Positions 1 through 9,061 of a stretch of 64,000 nucleotides of DNA are shown here, piece after piece. How positions within the stretch are numbered: position 1 is the first letter of the stretch; each line of letters opens with the position of its first letter. The notes below the pieces were generated by a model, which saw only the letters and a list, made by a program, of their open reading frames with translations, ran no database searches and had not been told where the DNA came from. Source of the stretch: Pseudomonadota bacterium (GTDB lineage Bacteria > Pseudomonadota > Gammaproteobacteria > Burkholderiales > Burkholderiaceae_E); NCBI GenBank assembly GCA_963204785.1, contig CAUJHG010000064.1, positions 1 to 64,000 of the forward strand, read 5' to 3'. A program made the position numbers and the translations under genes.

Positions 1-96
<96 letters not shown>

Positions 97-107
97 ACGC
101 ACTCTCC

Positions 108-911
108 TTATCCCAGCCAGCGCTTCCTGCGCCGGTAGTGCTTCACGTCACGGTAGCTCTTGCGCTCCCCCTCCAGGTTCAGCCCCAGGTAGAACTCCCG
201 GACGTCCTCGTTGGCCTTGAGGTCGGAGGCCGCACCCTCGAGGACGATCCGGCCGTTCTCCATCACGTAGCCGTAGTCGGCCACGTCGAGCGCCACCCGC
301 GTGTTCTGCTCGACGATCAGCAGCGTCATCCCGGACGCCTTCAGCGAGGACAGCAGCGCGAACACCTCGTCGACGATCAGCGGCGCCAGTCCGAGCGAAG
401 GCTCGTCGATCATCACCAGCTTCGGGCTCGACATCAGGGCACGTGCCACCACCAGCATCTGCTGCTCGCCACCGGACAGATAACCGGCAGTGCGATCCTT
501 CAGCGCGCCGAGCCGCGGGATCAGCGTGCAGACCTCGTCGATGCGCCGGCGCACCTCGGCGCGGGAGCGCTCCATGTGGCCGCCGACGATCAGGTTCTGC
601 TCGACCGTGAGGTGACGCAGCACCTTGCGGCCTTCCATGATGTGGACCAGCCCGGCGCGGACGATATCCGAGGCATCGCGGCCGTCGATCCGCTCGCCGC
701 CGAACTCGATCGAACCGGAGGTGACCTTGCCGTCCTCGGTGCGGATCAGGTTGGAGATCGACTTCAGCGTGGTGCTCTTGCCCGCACCGTTTCCGCCCAG
801 CAGCGCCACACACTTGCCGTCGGGCACCTGCATCGAGATGCCCTTCACTGCCAGGATGACGTCGCTGTAGATCGCCTCGACGTTGTTCAGTACCAGCACG
901 TTGCGCTCCAC
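108..911 (-). CDS. livF: LivF-type ABC transporter ATP-binding protein
   Basis: This is one of two ATPases of a branched-chain-amino-acid-type (HAAT) ABC importer on the cytoplasmic face of the membrane. The 267 residues show Walker A GGNGAGKST at 39-47, the signature LSGGEQ at 145-150 and Walker B ending in DEP near 169-171. The phrase VEQNTRVALDVADYGYV is typical of LivF. It is the last gene of the minus-strand liv operon, 64 nt after the binding protein. LivF is a family name: HAAT transporters also carry aromatic and other carboxylic acids, and the acyl-CoA ligase in this operon makes an organic acid the more likely cargo. Confidence 0.9.
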   Translation of the reverse strand: MERNVLVLNNVEAIYSDVILAVKGISMQVPDGKCVALLGGNGAGKSTTLKSISNLIRTEDGKVTSGSIEFGGERIDGRDASDIVRAGLVHIMEGRKVLRHLTVEQNLIVGGHMERSRAEVRRRIDEVCTLIPRLGALKDRTAGYLSGGEQQMLVVARALMSSPKLVMIDEPSLGLAPLIVDEVFALLSSLKASGMTLLIVEQNTRVALDVADYGYVMENGRIVLEGAASDLKANEDVREFYLGLNLEGERKSYRDVKHYRRRKRWLG

Positions 912-924
912 GCGAGCGTGCGGC

Positions 925-939
925 CCGGCCCGGGGCCGG
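925..939. other. intercistronic GC hairpin
   Basis: A perfect 7-bp stem (CCGGCCC / GGGCCGG around one base) lies in the 64-nt gap between the binding-protein gene and livF. Hairpins at this place often protect the upstream message and raise binding-protein output over the ATPase. There is no T-run, so it is not an intrinsic terminator. Confidence 0.4.
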
Positions 940-975
940 CGGCACAGGGCCGCAGGCTCAGGGCCGGCCGCCCGA

Positions 976-2217
976 TCACCACTTGTTGATCGCGGGCACC
1001 GGGATGTTCTGCGCGGCGATCCCGTACTTCCCGTCCTTGACGGTACCGACGTTCACGGTCATTCCGCTCAGCGGGAACGGCGCTTCCTTGGTGAACTTCA
1101 GGTCGGGCAGCACGCCGAAGGTCTCCTTGCTGGTGATCACGTGCTTGAACATCGCGTTGCGCACCGCCTCGCCGGTGATCTTGTCGGGGCCGACTTCCTT
1201 GGCAGCCGCCTCGATCGCGCGCAGCGTGTAGATGATCTGGTTCATCCCCTGCATCGTCAGCACGTCCCAGCCGCTGGTGAGCTTGTATTTCGCCACCAGC
1301 ATGTCGTAGAACTTGCGCGTGTCGGTCATCTCGGAGCTGGCGATCGCCATGCCGTAGACCTCGTAGTCGCCCTCCATCTGCGCAAGTCCGCCAGCCGCCT
1401 TGCCGGAGGCGGGCAGGCCGTTGTGCGAGCTCATGAGGATCGGGATGTCCTTGCGCCCGAGCGCCTGCAGCGCGCGCTTGGTCGCGACCACCGCCGCGGT
1501 GTTGGTCTGGATGTTGATCACCTGGGCGCCCTTGCGCACCAGGCGGTTCACCTGCGTGGTGAGATCGCTGGGCTGCACTTCGGTGAAGATGGTCTCGACG
1601 AGCTCGAACTTGTCCTTGTTCTCCGAGATGAACTTCTCGAGACCCTTGTGGATGTCGACGTAGGCGGGCGCCGCCTCCGACGAGATGATGCCGATCTTCA
1701 TCGTGCCGGTGATGCCCTTCTGCTGGCGATACCAGAGGTAGAAGGCCCCCGCCTCGTGCGCGTAGGTCGCGCGCGGGTTGAAGACCCAGGGGTCCGGACG
1801 CCAGGCGTAGCCGTAGGCGGCAGTGGCCATCATCAGCGGGATCTTGTCGTCGGGCAGCCGCTGCTGCAGCGCTGCGGAATCGGGTCCGCCCAGGCCGAGC
1901 GCTGCGATCGGCTTGAGCTCGGACTTGATTCCCGGCCACAGGCTCGAGGTCTGCGCGGTGTCGTAGCGGGTGTCGTACTCCTTCATGTTCACCCGGACGC
2001 CGAGCCCCTTGCCGACCTCCTCGTTCCACCAGTTCAGCACGGCCCAGCGACCGGCCGACAGCGACTTCATGACGTCGGCATAGGGGCCGGTGAAGTCCGC
2101 CAGGCCGGCGATGTTGTAGGTGGCCTGCGCGAACGCGGGCGTGGAGAGGCCTGCGCCCGCCGCAGCGAGTGCGCCAGCCGCCGCGAGCCCCAGTGCATTC
2201 CTTCTCGAGATCCTCAT
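976..2217 (-). CDS. HAAT-family ABC transporter substrate-binding protein
   Basis: This is a periplasmic type I solute-binding protein of the leucine/amide-binding family, 413 residues. Residues 1-30 form a signal peptide with SRRNALG at 4-10, a twin-arginine-like motif, and a cleavage site after AFA at about 30. The mature protein starts with the family pattern NIAGLADFTGPYA. The ATG at 2217 is preceded by AGGAGA at good spacing. It lies between livM and livF in the operon and should determine the substrate, which the sequence does not reveal. Its partners (an acyl-CoA ligase and beta-oxidation genes) suggest an organic acid rather than an amino acid. Confidence 0.88.
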   Translation of the reverse strand: MRISRRNALGLAAAGALAAAGAGLSTPAFAQATYNIAGLADFTGPYADVMKSLSAGRWAVLNWWNEEVGKGLGVRVNMKEYDTRYDTAQTSSLWPGIKSELKPIAALGLGGPDSAALQQRLPDDKIPLMMATAAYGYAWRPDPWVFNPRATYAHEAGAFYLWYRQQKGITGTMKIGIISSEAAPAYVDIHKGLEKFISENKDKFELVETIFTEVQPSDLTTQVNRLVRKGAQVINIQTNTAAVVATKRALQALGRKDIPILMSSHNGLPASGKAAGGLAQMEGDYEVYGMAIASSEMTDTRKFYDMLVAKYKLTSGWDVLTMQGMNQIIYTLRAIEAAAKEVGPDKITGEAVRNAMFKHVITSKETFGVLPDLKFTKEAPFPLSGMTVNVGTVKDGKYGIAAQNIPVPAINKW

Positions 2218-2281
2218 TGCTCTGTCTCCTGTCGAATGTTTCGCCGGCGGCTACGCCGGCAGTTTCCGGGCCCCGGCGCCC

Positions 2282-3334
2282 TCAGTACGGGAACGGCCAC
2301 AGCCTGTAGGAACGCTTCACGATCTCCCACCGGTGCATCAGTCCGCGCGGTTCGAAGATCAGGAAGGCTGCGATGATCCCGCCGAGGAACACGTTCATCA
2401 CCGAGAAGACGATGTCCCCGCCCAGGAAGGGCAGGTGGTCGACGATCGTCGGCCCGAGCGAGGTCAGACCCTCCTGGATCACCTTGATGACGAAGACCCC
2501 GATCAGTGCGCCGGTGACCGAGCCCATTCCGCCGACGATGATCATCGCGATGAACCAGATCGAGTGCAGCAGGGTGAACTGGTCGACCGCGACGAAGCGG
2601 ACGTAGTAGGCCCACAGGCCTCCGCCGATCCCCGCGTAGAAGGCGCCGAGCAGGAAGGCGGCGGCCTTGGTGCGCACGACGTTCACGCCCATCATCCCCG
2701 AGGCGACGTCGTCGTCGCGCACGGCGACGAAGGCCCGGCCGTGGCGGCTGCGGGCGATCCCGTAGGCGCCGGCGATCATGATCGCGGCCACTGCCAGGCA
2801 CAGGTAGTAGATGGAGCCGTCGGTCGCGAGCCGGATGCCGAAGAAGCTGGCCGGCTCCATGCTGAGGCCGTTGGAGCCGCCGAGCCAGCTCATCGGCAGG
2901 TTCAGCACGAGGAAGTGGAACAGGAACTGCGCGGCGATCGTCGTCAGCGCCAGGTAGAAGCCCTTGATCCGCACTGCCGAGAGCCCGAACACGAAACCGA
3001 ACAGCGCGGCCGCGATGCCACCTGCGGGGATCGACAGCCAGAAGGGCATCCCCAGCTTCGATGCACACACGGCGGTGACGTAGGCTCCCGCCCCCATGAA
3101 CGCCGCCTGTCCGAGGTTCACCTGCCCTGCGTAGCCGGTGTTGATCTGCAGCCCCACCACCACCACGGCCGAGATCAGCATCACGCTGCCGATCGACACC
3201 AGGCGCGGCCCGAGGAACTGCGGCACCAGCAGCAGCAGCAGCAGGAAGACCACGAGGGCCAGCGCCTGCCTGCGCGTGCGGATCAGCGCCTGGTCACGCT
3301 CGTAGCTGGTCGCGAATACACCGGCCGGATCCAT
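2282..3334 (-). CDS. livM: LivM-type ABC transporter permease
   Basis: This is an inner-membrane permease of the HAAT importer, 350 residues with many hydrophobic segments. It has the LivM core INTGYAGQVNLGQAAFMGAGAY near residues 70-90. The ATG at 3334 is preferred over an upstream in-frame start because AAAGGG lies just before it and livH ends only two bases away (stop 3336-3338), giving tight coupling. The C-terminus reads FLIFEPRGLMHRWE, as is usual for the family. Confidence 0.9.
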   Translation of the reverse strand: MDPAGVFATSYERDQALIRTRRQALALVVFLLLLLLVPQFLGPRLVSIGSVMLISAVVVVGLQINTGYAGQVNLGQAAFMGAGAYVTAVCASKLGMPFWLSIPAGGIAAALFGFVFGLSAVRIKGFYLALTTIAAQFLFHFLVLNLPMSWLGGSNGLSMEPASFFGIRLATDGSIYYLCLAVAAIMIAGAYGIARSRHGRAFVAVRDDDVASGMMGVNVVRTKAAAFLLGAFYAGIGGGLWAYYVRFVAVDQFTLLHSIWFIAMIIVGGMGSVTGALIGVFVIKVIQEGLTSLGPTIVDHLPFLGGDIVFSVMNVFLGGIIAAFLIFEPRGLMHRWEIVKRSYRLWPFPY

Positions 3335-3335
3335 C

Positions 3336-4223
3336 TCAAACCCTTTCGATCGTCTTCCAGCCGAACATTCCGGTCGGCCGGACGAACAGGATGCCAAGCA
3401 TGATCACGAAGGGCAGGATCGACCCGACCGCGCCACCGACCCAGGGGTCGAGGTAGGCGACCGCAAGCCCCTGGACCACGCCGACGATGATCCCGGCCAG
3501 CAGCAGCCCGGACACCGATTCGAGCCCCGCGAGCAGCGCAACGGGCAGGGCGGTCAGGCCGATGTCGGAGGCCAGGAAGTTCAGCGACTTGCCGCTCAGG
3601 TAGATCACCGCGCCGACGGTCGACAGCACCGCGCCGAGGATCCACGCGAAGGCGATCGACGCACGCACCGAGATGCCCAGCGAGAGCGCGACCTGGTGGT
3701 CCTCGGCGACTGCGGTCATCTTCAGTCCGAGGCGGGTGCGATCGAAGAACCAGGACAGCCCCAGCCCGGTGATCACGGTGACGATCCCGCCGTAGAGGAG
3801 CGAGCGCGGGACGAAGATGTCGCCGAGGATGATCGGGGTGAGCTGGAAGACGATCGGGAACGGTCGCACCTGAGGGCCGAAGAGCAGCAGGACCACGCCG
3901 CGGATCAGGATCAGCAGGCCGATCGTGACCATCACCATCGCGAACACCGACTCCCCGACCAGCCGGGAGAAGAACATCCGCTCGATCAGCAGCCCGAAAG
4001 CTGCCGCGATCACGAAGGCCAGCGGCAAGCCCAGGTACAGCGGCAGCCCAAGGTTGACCACCAGCCACCAGACCACGAAGCCGCCGAACACCACGAGCTC
4101 GCCCTGGGCGAAGTTGAACACCTTCGAAGCGCGGTAGATCACGACGAAGCCCATCGCGATCAGCGCGTAGAGCAGGCCGATCAGCGCACCGTTGATCACG
4201 TAGTTGACCAGATCGATCAGCAT
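3336..4223 (-). CDS. livH: LivH-type ABC transporter permease
   Basis: This is the second membrane permease of the HAAT importer, 295 residues, with about eight hydrophobic helices. It shows LivH signatures: the opening NGALIGLLYALIAMGFVVIY, then the RASKVFNFAQGELV stretch around residues 30-45. Its start overlaps the ligase stop by 7 nt and its stop nearly touches the livM start, so ligase, livH and livM are almost certainly cotranscribed and translationally coupled. Confidence 0.92.
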   Translation of the reverse strand: MLIDLVNYVINGALIGLLYALIAMGFVVIYRASKVFNFAQGELVVFGGFVVWWLVVNLGLPLYLGLPLAFVIAAAFGLLIERMFFSRLVGESVFAMVMVTIGLLILIRGVVLLLFGPQVRPFPIVFQLTPIILGDIFVPRSLLYGGIVTVITGLGLSWFFDRTRLGLKMTAVAEDHQVALSLGISVRASIAFAWILGAVLSTVGAVIYLSGKSLNFLASDIGLTALPVALLAGLESVSGLLLAGIIVGVVQGLAVAYLDPWVGGAVGSILPFVIMLGILFVRPTGMFGWKTIERV

Positions 4224-6169
4224 GCCGCTCCTCCCTGAGGGGTTTGCACACCCGCACCGACATCGTGCAGGCGCACATTGGCCGCGAGCGTGCCCTTGCG
4301 GCCATCCTGGTAGGTCACCTGGATCTCCAGGCGGACCTCGTCGCGGCCGTCGTAGAGCCCCTCGACGAGCGCGGCGTAGCGCTCCTCGAGGAATTCCCGG
4401 CGCAGCTTGCGGGTGCGCGTCAGCTCGCCTTCGTCGGGGTCGAGCTCCTTGGGGAAGTCGGCGAAGCGCCGCACGCGCGAGTGTTCCGGCAGGAACTGGT
4501 TGACCCGCTCGATCTCCGCGCGGACCAGTTGTGCGACCTCCTCCTTCTGGGAGAGGTCGGCGAAGGTGGAGAAGCCGATGTTGCGGTCTTCCGCCCAGCG
4601 CGACACCACGCCGAAGTCGATGTTGATCAGTGCCGCGATCCAGTCACGCCGCTCGTCGCCGAGGATCATGATGTCCTTGATGAACGGACTGAAGCGCAGG
4701 CGCGTCTCGATGAACTGCGGCGGGAAGCGCTCGCCGCTGCGCAGCCGGCGCAGGTCGTCGACGCGCTCGAGGAACACCAGCTCGCCCGAATCGGTGACCG
4801 AGACCGCGTCGCCGGTGCGGTACCAGCCATCGGTGATGCGCTCGAGGGTCTTGTCCTCGCGGCGCCAGTAGCCGGCGAAGAAGGAGCCGCCGCGCACCAA
4901 CAGCTCGTCCTCGTCGGAGACCTTCCATTCGAGCGGCGACCCGGCCTCCGGATGGGCGGTCAGCCAGTGCCCCACCGTCTCGAGGTCGTAGCGCTCGCCT
5001 TGGTGCATGGTCAGGATGCCGATCTCGGTGGACCCGTAGACGTTGCGCAGCGGCACGCCGATCGCGTGGAAGAGCCGGAACACATCGGGGGCCATCGTCG
5101 AGCCGCCGCACATCGCCACCTCGATCCGGGTCAGGCCGAGCTGGTCGCGCAGCGGACGCAGCACCAGCGCCTCGGCCAGCGGCAGCATCATGCGCGCCGA
5201 GGTCGCCACCGGCTTGCCGTCGAGCCGGGCGACGTGCACCTTGCGCCCGACCTCGACGCCCCAGTCGAAGATGCGCCGCCGCCAGCGGCCGGCATCGAGC
5301 ATCCGCGCCTGGATGGTCGCGGCCAGGCTCTCCCACTGCCGCGGTGCGAACACCATCGCACCGACGGCCAGCTCGCGGATGTTGCCGAGCACCTGCTCGG
5401 GCCCCTCGGGGAAATTGACCACGAAGGGCACCAGCAGGCCCATGCTGATGCCGAAGAGCTGCTCGGTGGCCCAGGCCGGTGCGATGTAGGACAGGTATTC
5501 GAGCCCTGGGCGCGCCTGGCAGCCGGCGGCCAGCCGCTGCGCGTTGTCGATCAGGTAGCGATGCGTGAGGATCACGCCCTTGGGCTTGCCGGTGGTGCCC
5601 GAGGTGTAGGACAGGACCGCGACGTCGTCGGCCGTTCCGGCAGCGACCAGCCCGTCGAAGAAGGCCGGCTCGCGTCCGTGACGGGCGCGCCCCAGTTCCT
5701 GGACCTCGGTGAACTTGCGCAGCGCCGGCTGCCGGTACGACCACATTCCGGTGTCGTCCCAGTACACGATGGCGCGCAGCGCCGGCACCCGCTCCATCAC
5801 GGCGAGCGCCTTGTCGACCTGTTCCTGGTCCTGCGCGACCAGGAACACCGTCTCGCTGTCGTCGACCAGGTAGTGGGCCTCGTCGGCAGTGAGGTCCGGA
5901 TAGAGCGACACCACCTTGGCGCCGACCGCCTGCGCGGCGTATTCGGTCCAGAAGTGCTCCGGTTCGTTCTCGCCGATCACCGCGACCGTCTCGCCGGGAC
6001 GCAGGCCCAGTTCGTACAGGCCGAGGGCGAAGTCGCGCACGTTGACCAGCACATCGGCGAAGCTGTACTCGCGCCAGATTCCGCGGTGCTTGTGCCGCTG
6101 GGCAACGCGACCGGGTTCGGCTGCAGCGCGCGCGAGCAGGTGCTGCGGCAGGGTCTTCATCTCCAGCAT
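4217..6169 (-). CDS. long AMP-forming acyl-CoA ligase in the liv operon
   Basis: This is an adenylate-forming (ANL) enzyme that would activate a carboxylic acid with ATP and CoA. It has 650 residues, the length of long-chain FadD-like ligases. The A3 P-loop YTSGTTGKPKG sits at 188-198, the A5 region reads NVYGSTEIG, and the A7/A8 region reads GWYRTGD. The C-terminal LTRTRKLRR supplies basic residues typical of this subgroup. Its ATG overlaps the livG stop as ATGA (6167-6171); a second in-frame ATG lies at 6160. A ligase embedded between transporter genes suggests coupling of uptake to CoA activation. The substrate is unknown: aromatic, branched or medium-chain acids are all possible. Confidence 0.88.
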   Translation of the reverse strand: MLEMKTLPQHLLARAAAEPGRVAQRHKHRGIWREYSFADVLVNVRDFALGLYELGLRPGETVAVIGENEPEHFWTEYAAQAVGAKVVSLYPDLTADEAHYLVDDSETVFLVAQDQEQVDKALAVMERVPALRAIVYWDDTGMWSYRQPALRKFTEVQELGRARHGREPAFFDGLVAAGTADDVAVLSYTSGTTGKPKGVILTHRYLIDNAQRLAAGCQARPGLEYLSYIAPAWATEQLFGISMGLLVPFVVNFPEGPEQVLGNIRELAVGAMVFAPRQWESLAATIQARMLDAGRWRRRIFDWGVEVGRKVHVARLDGKPVATSARMMLPLAEALVLRPLRDQLGLTRIEVAMCGGSTMAPDVFRLFHAIGVPLRNVYGSTEIGILTMHQGERYDLETVGHWLTAHPEAGSPLEWKVSDEDELLVRGGSFFAGYWRREDKTLERITDGWYRTGDAVSVTDSGELVFLERVDDLRRLRSGERFPPQFIETRLRFSPFIKDIMILGDERRDWIAALINIDFGVVSRWAEDRNIGFSTFADLSQKEEVAQLVRAEIERVNQFLPEHSRVRRFADFPKELDPDEGELTRTRKLRREFLEERYAALVEGLYDGRDEVRLEIQVTYQDGRKGTLAANVRLHDVGAGVQTPQGGAAC

Positions 6170-6999
6170 CAGTGCTCGCCTCCCCCGAGGTAGGCGCGCA
6201 GCACCGCAGGATCGCGCTGCACCTCGGCCGGCGTGCCGTCGGCGATCTTCCTGCCGAAGTCGAGCACGACGACGCGGTCGGCGAGGTCCATCACGACCCC
6301 CATGTCGTGCTCGACCAGCACCACCGGCAGGTGCCTGGCCTCGCGCACGTCGAGGATGAAGCGGGCCAGGTCCTCCTTCTCCTCGTTGTTCATTCCTGCC
6401 ATCGGCTCGTCCATCAGCAGCACGCGCGGCTCCTGGGCGAGCGCGCGCCCGAGGTCGACCCGCTTGCGCAGCCCGTAGCCGAGGCTGCCCACCGGCTGAT
6501 GGCGGATGGTCTCGATCTCGAGGAACTCGATGATCTCCTCGACCACCTCGCGGTGCTTCGTCTCCTCGCGCCGGGTCCAGGGGAAGTACAGGAAGGCGGA
6601 CGGGACCGACGAGCGCATGTGCAGGTGGCGCCCGACCAGGATGTTCTCGATGACGGTCATCCCGGAGAAGATGTGCGTCCCCTGGAAGGTGCGTGCGATC
6701 CCGGCCTGCGCGAGTTCGTGCGTCGGGCGCCCGCTGACGTTGCGCTGCAGGAACTCGATGCTGCCGCGCTGCGGCCGGTAGAACCCGCTCAGGCAGTTCA
6801 TCAGCGAGGTCTTGCCGGCGCCGTTGGGGCCGATGACCGCGAGCAGTTCGTCGTCACGGACCTCGACCGTGACCTGGTCGAGCGCGACGACGCCGCCGAA
6901 GGCCATCCGGATGTCGCGCGCGGCGAGCACGACCGGCGGGCGCTTCGCCGCAGGATCGATCGACGGGGATGCGGGAGTGCCGGAGCTGGCGAGCGTCAC
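6169..6999 (-). CDS. livG: LivG-type ABC transporter ATP-binding protein
   Basis: This is the second ATPase of the HAAT importer, 276 residues. It has Walker A GPNGAGKT at 57-64. The LivG-type signature is shifted, LGYGLRKRVDLGRAL, followed by Walker B VLLMDEPMAGMN. It is the first gene of the liv operon; its ATG follows a 157-nt intergenic region with a good promoter. The N-terminal 20 residues before the ABC fold are variable, so a later start is possible. Confidence 0.9.
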   Translation of the reverse strand: MTLASSGTPASPSIDPAAKRPPVVLAARDIRMAFGGVVALDQVTVEVRDDELLAVIGPNGAGKTSLMNCLSGFYRPQRGSIEFLQRNVSGRPTHELAQAGIARTFQGTHIFSGMTVIENILVGRHLHMRSSVPSAFLYFPWTRREETKHREVVEEIIEFLEIETIRHQPVGSLGYGLRKRVDLGRALAQEPRVLLMDEPMAGMNNEEKEDLARFILDVREARHLPVVLVEHDMGVVMDLADRVVVLDFGRKIADGTPAEVQRDPAVLRAYLGGGEH

Positions 7000-7124
7000 G
7001 GGCGCCTCACCGGGATGTCCTGGAAACGAAGGTCCACTTGCCTGCCTCCTCCAGCGGTCCGCTGCGGCGCCCGATCCGTCCGGGATCTTCCGCCTGGCTG
7101 CGGAACAGATGATTCGCGACTGAA

Positions 7125-7152
7125 ATTCTTACTCGACGGTAGAAATTGTCAA
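7125..7152 (-). promoter_or_regulatory. liv operon promoter (-35 TTGACA, -10 AAGAAT)
   Basis: On the minus strand a perfect -35 TTGACA (7152-7147) is followed after 16 nt by AAGAAT (7130-7125; 4 of 6 consensus matches). It lies in the gap between the TetR gene and livG. It is markedly AT-richer than the surroundings, which is what a sigma-70 promoter looks like in this genome. Confidence 0.6.
7129..7142. promoter_or_regulatory. putative TetR operator in liv promoter
   Basis: The sequence reads TTAC-TCGACG-GTAG, an interrupted dyad with half-sites TTAC and GTA(A/G). It lies inside the spacer and -10 of the liv promoter, a position where a bound repressor would block polymerase. Matching sites occur at 11280-11293 and 11300-11313 in front of the thiolase and crotonase genes. 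The TetR gene just upstream is the obvious candidate binder, but this is inferred. Confidence 0.4.
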
Positions 7153-7156
7153 ACCT

Positions 7157-7807
7157 TCACCCGTCGGTACTTTCCCTCGGTGACACGCGCTCGCCAGCAG
7201 GGCAGGCATCCGCTCGGCTCCGGGCGCGAATGCCTTCGGCGAACAGTTCCGAGAAGGTGGCGGCGATCCGTGCCCCGCTCGCATCCCCCTCCGGACGGTA
7301 CCAGCGCGACATCCAGTTGATCGCGCCCATCAGGTAGAAGACCGCGAGCTTCGCGTCGACCGGCCTGATGCTGCCGTCCACCACCCCCTCGGCGATCATC
7401 TCGCGCATCGCGCGGTCCCAGCGATCGCGCCGCGCAGCGACGATCTCCTTGCTCGCGTCGTCCAGCGCATCGAACTCGGAGAGCACCGCCATGCGGCCCA
7501 TCGCGCCGGTGATCAGCTCGACGTAGCGGCGCGCGAGCGCGACCACCCGATCGAAGGCGCTGCCCGGCTGGGCGCGCGCATGCTCGAGCGCCTGGTCGCC
7601 GAGATCCATTGCGCGCATGTGGCACTCGAACAGGATCTCCTGCTTGCTGCGCACGTAGTGGTAGAGCGCGGCCTTGGTCACGCCCAGCGAGGCGGCGACC
7701 TCGTCGAGCGAGGTCGCGTGATAGCCGCGCGCCGCGAACGCGCCGGCAGCCTCGCGCAGCAGCGCGTTCCTCTTCAGCTCGAACTGCTCGTCGCGGCTGA
7801 CGACCAC
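7157..7807 (-). CDS. TetR/AcrR family transcriptional regulator
   Basis: This is a DNA-binding regulator of about 216 residues. The N-terminal helix-turn-helix is clear (REAAGAFAARGYHATSLDEV followed by AASLGVTKAALYHYVRSKQ). The C-terminal helical domain would bind a ligand, probably an acyl-CoA given the neighbours. The start is placed at GTG 7807, because the frame further upstream overlaps the acyl-CoA dehydrogenase gene and is not TetR-like; the ribosome site there is weak, so the start is uncertain. It sits between the dehydrogenase and liv genes on the same strand and probably represses both. Confidence 0.85.
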   Translation of the reverse strand: MVVSRDEQFELKRNALLREAAGAFAARGYHATSLDEVAASLGVTKAALYHYVRSKQEILFECHMRAMDLGDQALEHARAQPGSAFDRVVALARRYVELITGAMGRMAVLSEFDALDDASKEIVAARRDRWDRAMREMIAEGVVDGSIRPVDAKLAVFYLMGAINWMSRWYRPEGDASGARIAATFSELFAEGIRARSRADACPAGERVSPRESTDG

Positions 7808-7856
7808 GTTGCGCCAGGCGGTGGAGCGCCGGCTGCGCCGTGGTCGCGCCCCCGGT

Positions 7857-9032
7857 TCATCCGAGGTTGCGGGAGATGATGAGCTTCTGGATGTCACTCG
7901 TACCCTCGTAGATCTTGCAGACACGCACATCGCGGCAATACCGCTCGACCGCGAAGTCGCGCAGATAGCCATAACCGCCGTGCACCTGCAGCGCATCCGA
8001 GCATACGCGCTCGGCCATCTCGGAGGCGAACAGCTTGGCCATCGCCGCTTCCTTCGCGCAAGGCCGGCCGCTCATCAGCAGCCGTGCCGCGTTCCGGTAG
8101 AGCAGCCGCGCCGCCTCCACCTGCGTGGCCATCTCCGCCAGCTTGAACGCCACTGCCTGCAACCGGATGATCGGCGCACCGTAGGCCTCGCGCTCGTTGG
8201 CGTAGCGCACTGCCGCATCCAGCGCGGCCTGCGCGACACCGACCGCCTGGGCGGCGATCGCGATGCGCCCGTCCGACAGCGCCGACATCACCAGCCGGTA
8301 GCCGCCGCCCACCTGGCCCAGCACTGCGTCGTCACCAACTCGCAGCCCGTCGAGCTGGATCTGCGCGGTGTGCGCGGTCTGCTGGCCGAGCTTGTCCTCG
8401 ACCCTCAACACCCGATAGCCGGGATCCGAGGGATCGATCACGAAGAAGGTGAAGCCCCGTCGCCCTGCCGCGGGATCGGTGACCATGATCGCCACCGCGA
8501 CGCCGGCCTCGCTGCCGTTGGAGATGAACTGCTTGGTGCCGTCGAGCACCCAGGAGTCGCCCTCGCGCCGCGCATTGGCGCGAAACGCTGCCGTGTCCGA
8601 GCCGGCGTGCGGTTCGGTCAGCAGGCTCGCGGCGATCCGCGCGCCGCGCACGCCGTCGGGCAGGTAGCGGCGCATCTGTGCCTCGGTGCCGAAGTCACAG
8701 AGCATCCTCAGCGTGGTGTTGTGCACGTGGACGATCGTTCCGACCCCGCAGTCGGCTGCCGAGATCTCCTCGATCACCAGGCAGTACTGCAGGAAGTTCA
8801 GCCCGCCGCCGCCATGCGCCTCGGGAACCATCATCCCCATGAAACCGGTGTCCGCGAGCGCCTGGAGTTCCGCACGCGGCCACTGCGCGAGACGGTCGCG
8901 CTCGGCCGCCGTCCTGGCGATCACCTCCTGCGCGACCCGCCTGGCGGCGTCGCGCACCATCCGCTCCTCGTCCGAGAGGAAGGCGTCGGCGGCGCTGCCC
9001 GCCGCGTCCGTTCGTTTGGCGTCCTGTGCCAT
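7857..9032 (-). CDS. acyl-CoA dehydrogenase
   Basis: This flavoprotein forms the 2,3-double bond in an acyl-CoA and passes electrons to ETF; it is cytoplasmic. The 391 residues match the family length. Visible motifs are the FAD-binding SLLTEPHAGSDTA, the VHGGYGYLRD stretch, and YEGTSDIQ near the C-terminus, whose Glu (about residue 376) is the usual catalytic base. The ATG at 9032 has AGGAGA upstream. It lies 29 nt after the SDR gene in a minus-strand series thiolase-SDR-dehydrogenase-TetR, giving three of the four beta-oxidation activities, with the hydratase divergent. Confidence 0.93.
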   Translation of the reverse strand: MAQDAKRTDAAGSAADAFLSDEERMVRDAARRVAQEVIARTAAERDRLAQWPRAELQALADTGFMGMMVPEAHGGGGLNFLQYCLVIEEISAADCGVGTIVHVHNTTLRMLCDFGTEAQMRRYLPDGVRGARIAASLLTEPHAGSDTAAFRANARREGDSWVLDGTKQFISNGSEAGVAVAIMVTDPAAGRRGFTFFVIDPSDPGYRVLRVEDKLGQQTAHTAQIQLDGLRVGDDAVLGQVGGGYRLVMSALSDGRIAIAAQAVGVAQAALDAAVRYANEREAYGAPIIRLQAVAFKLAEMATQVEAARLLYRNAARLLMSGRPCAKEAAMAKLFASEMAERVCSDALQVHGGYGYLRDFAVERYCRDVRVCKIYEGTSDIQKLIISRNLG

Positions 9033-9061
9033 CTCGTCTCCTGTTGGTGTCCGTCGGACGC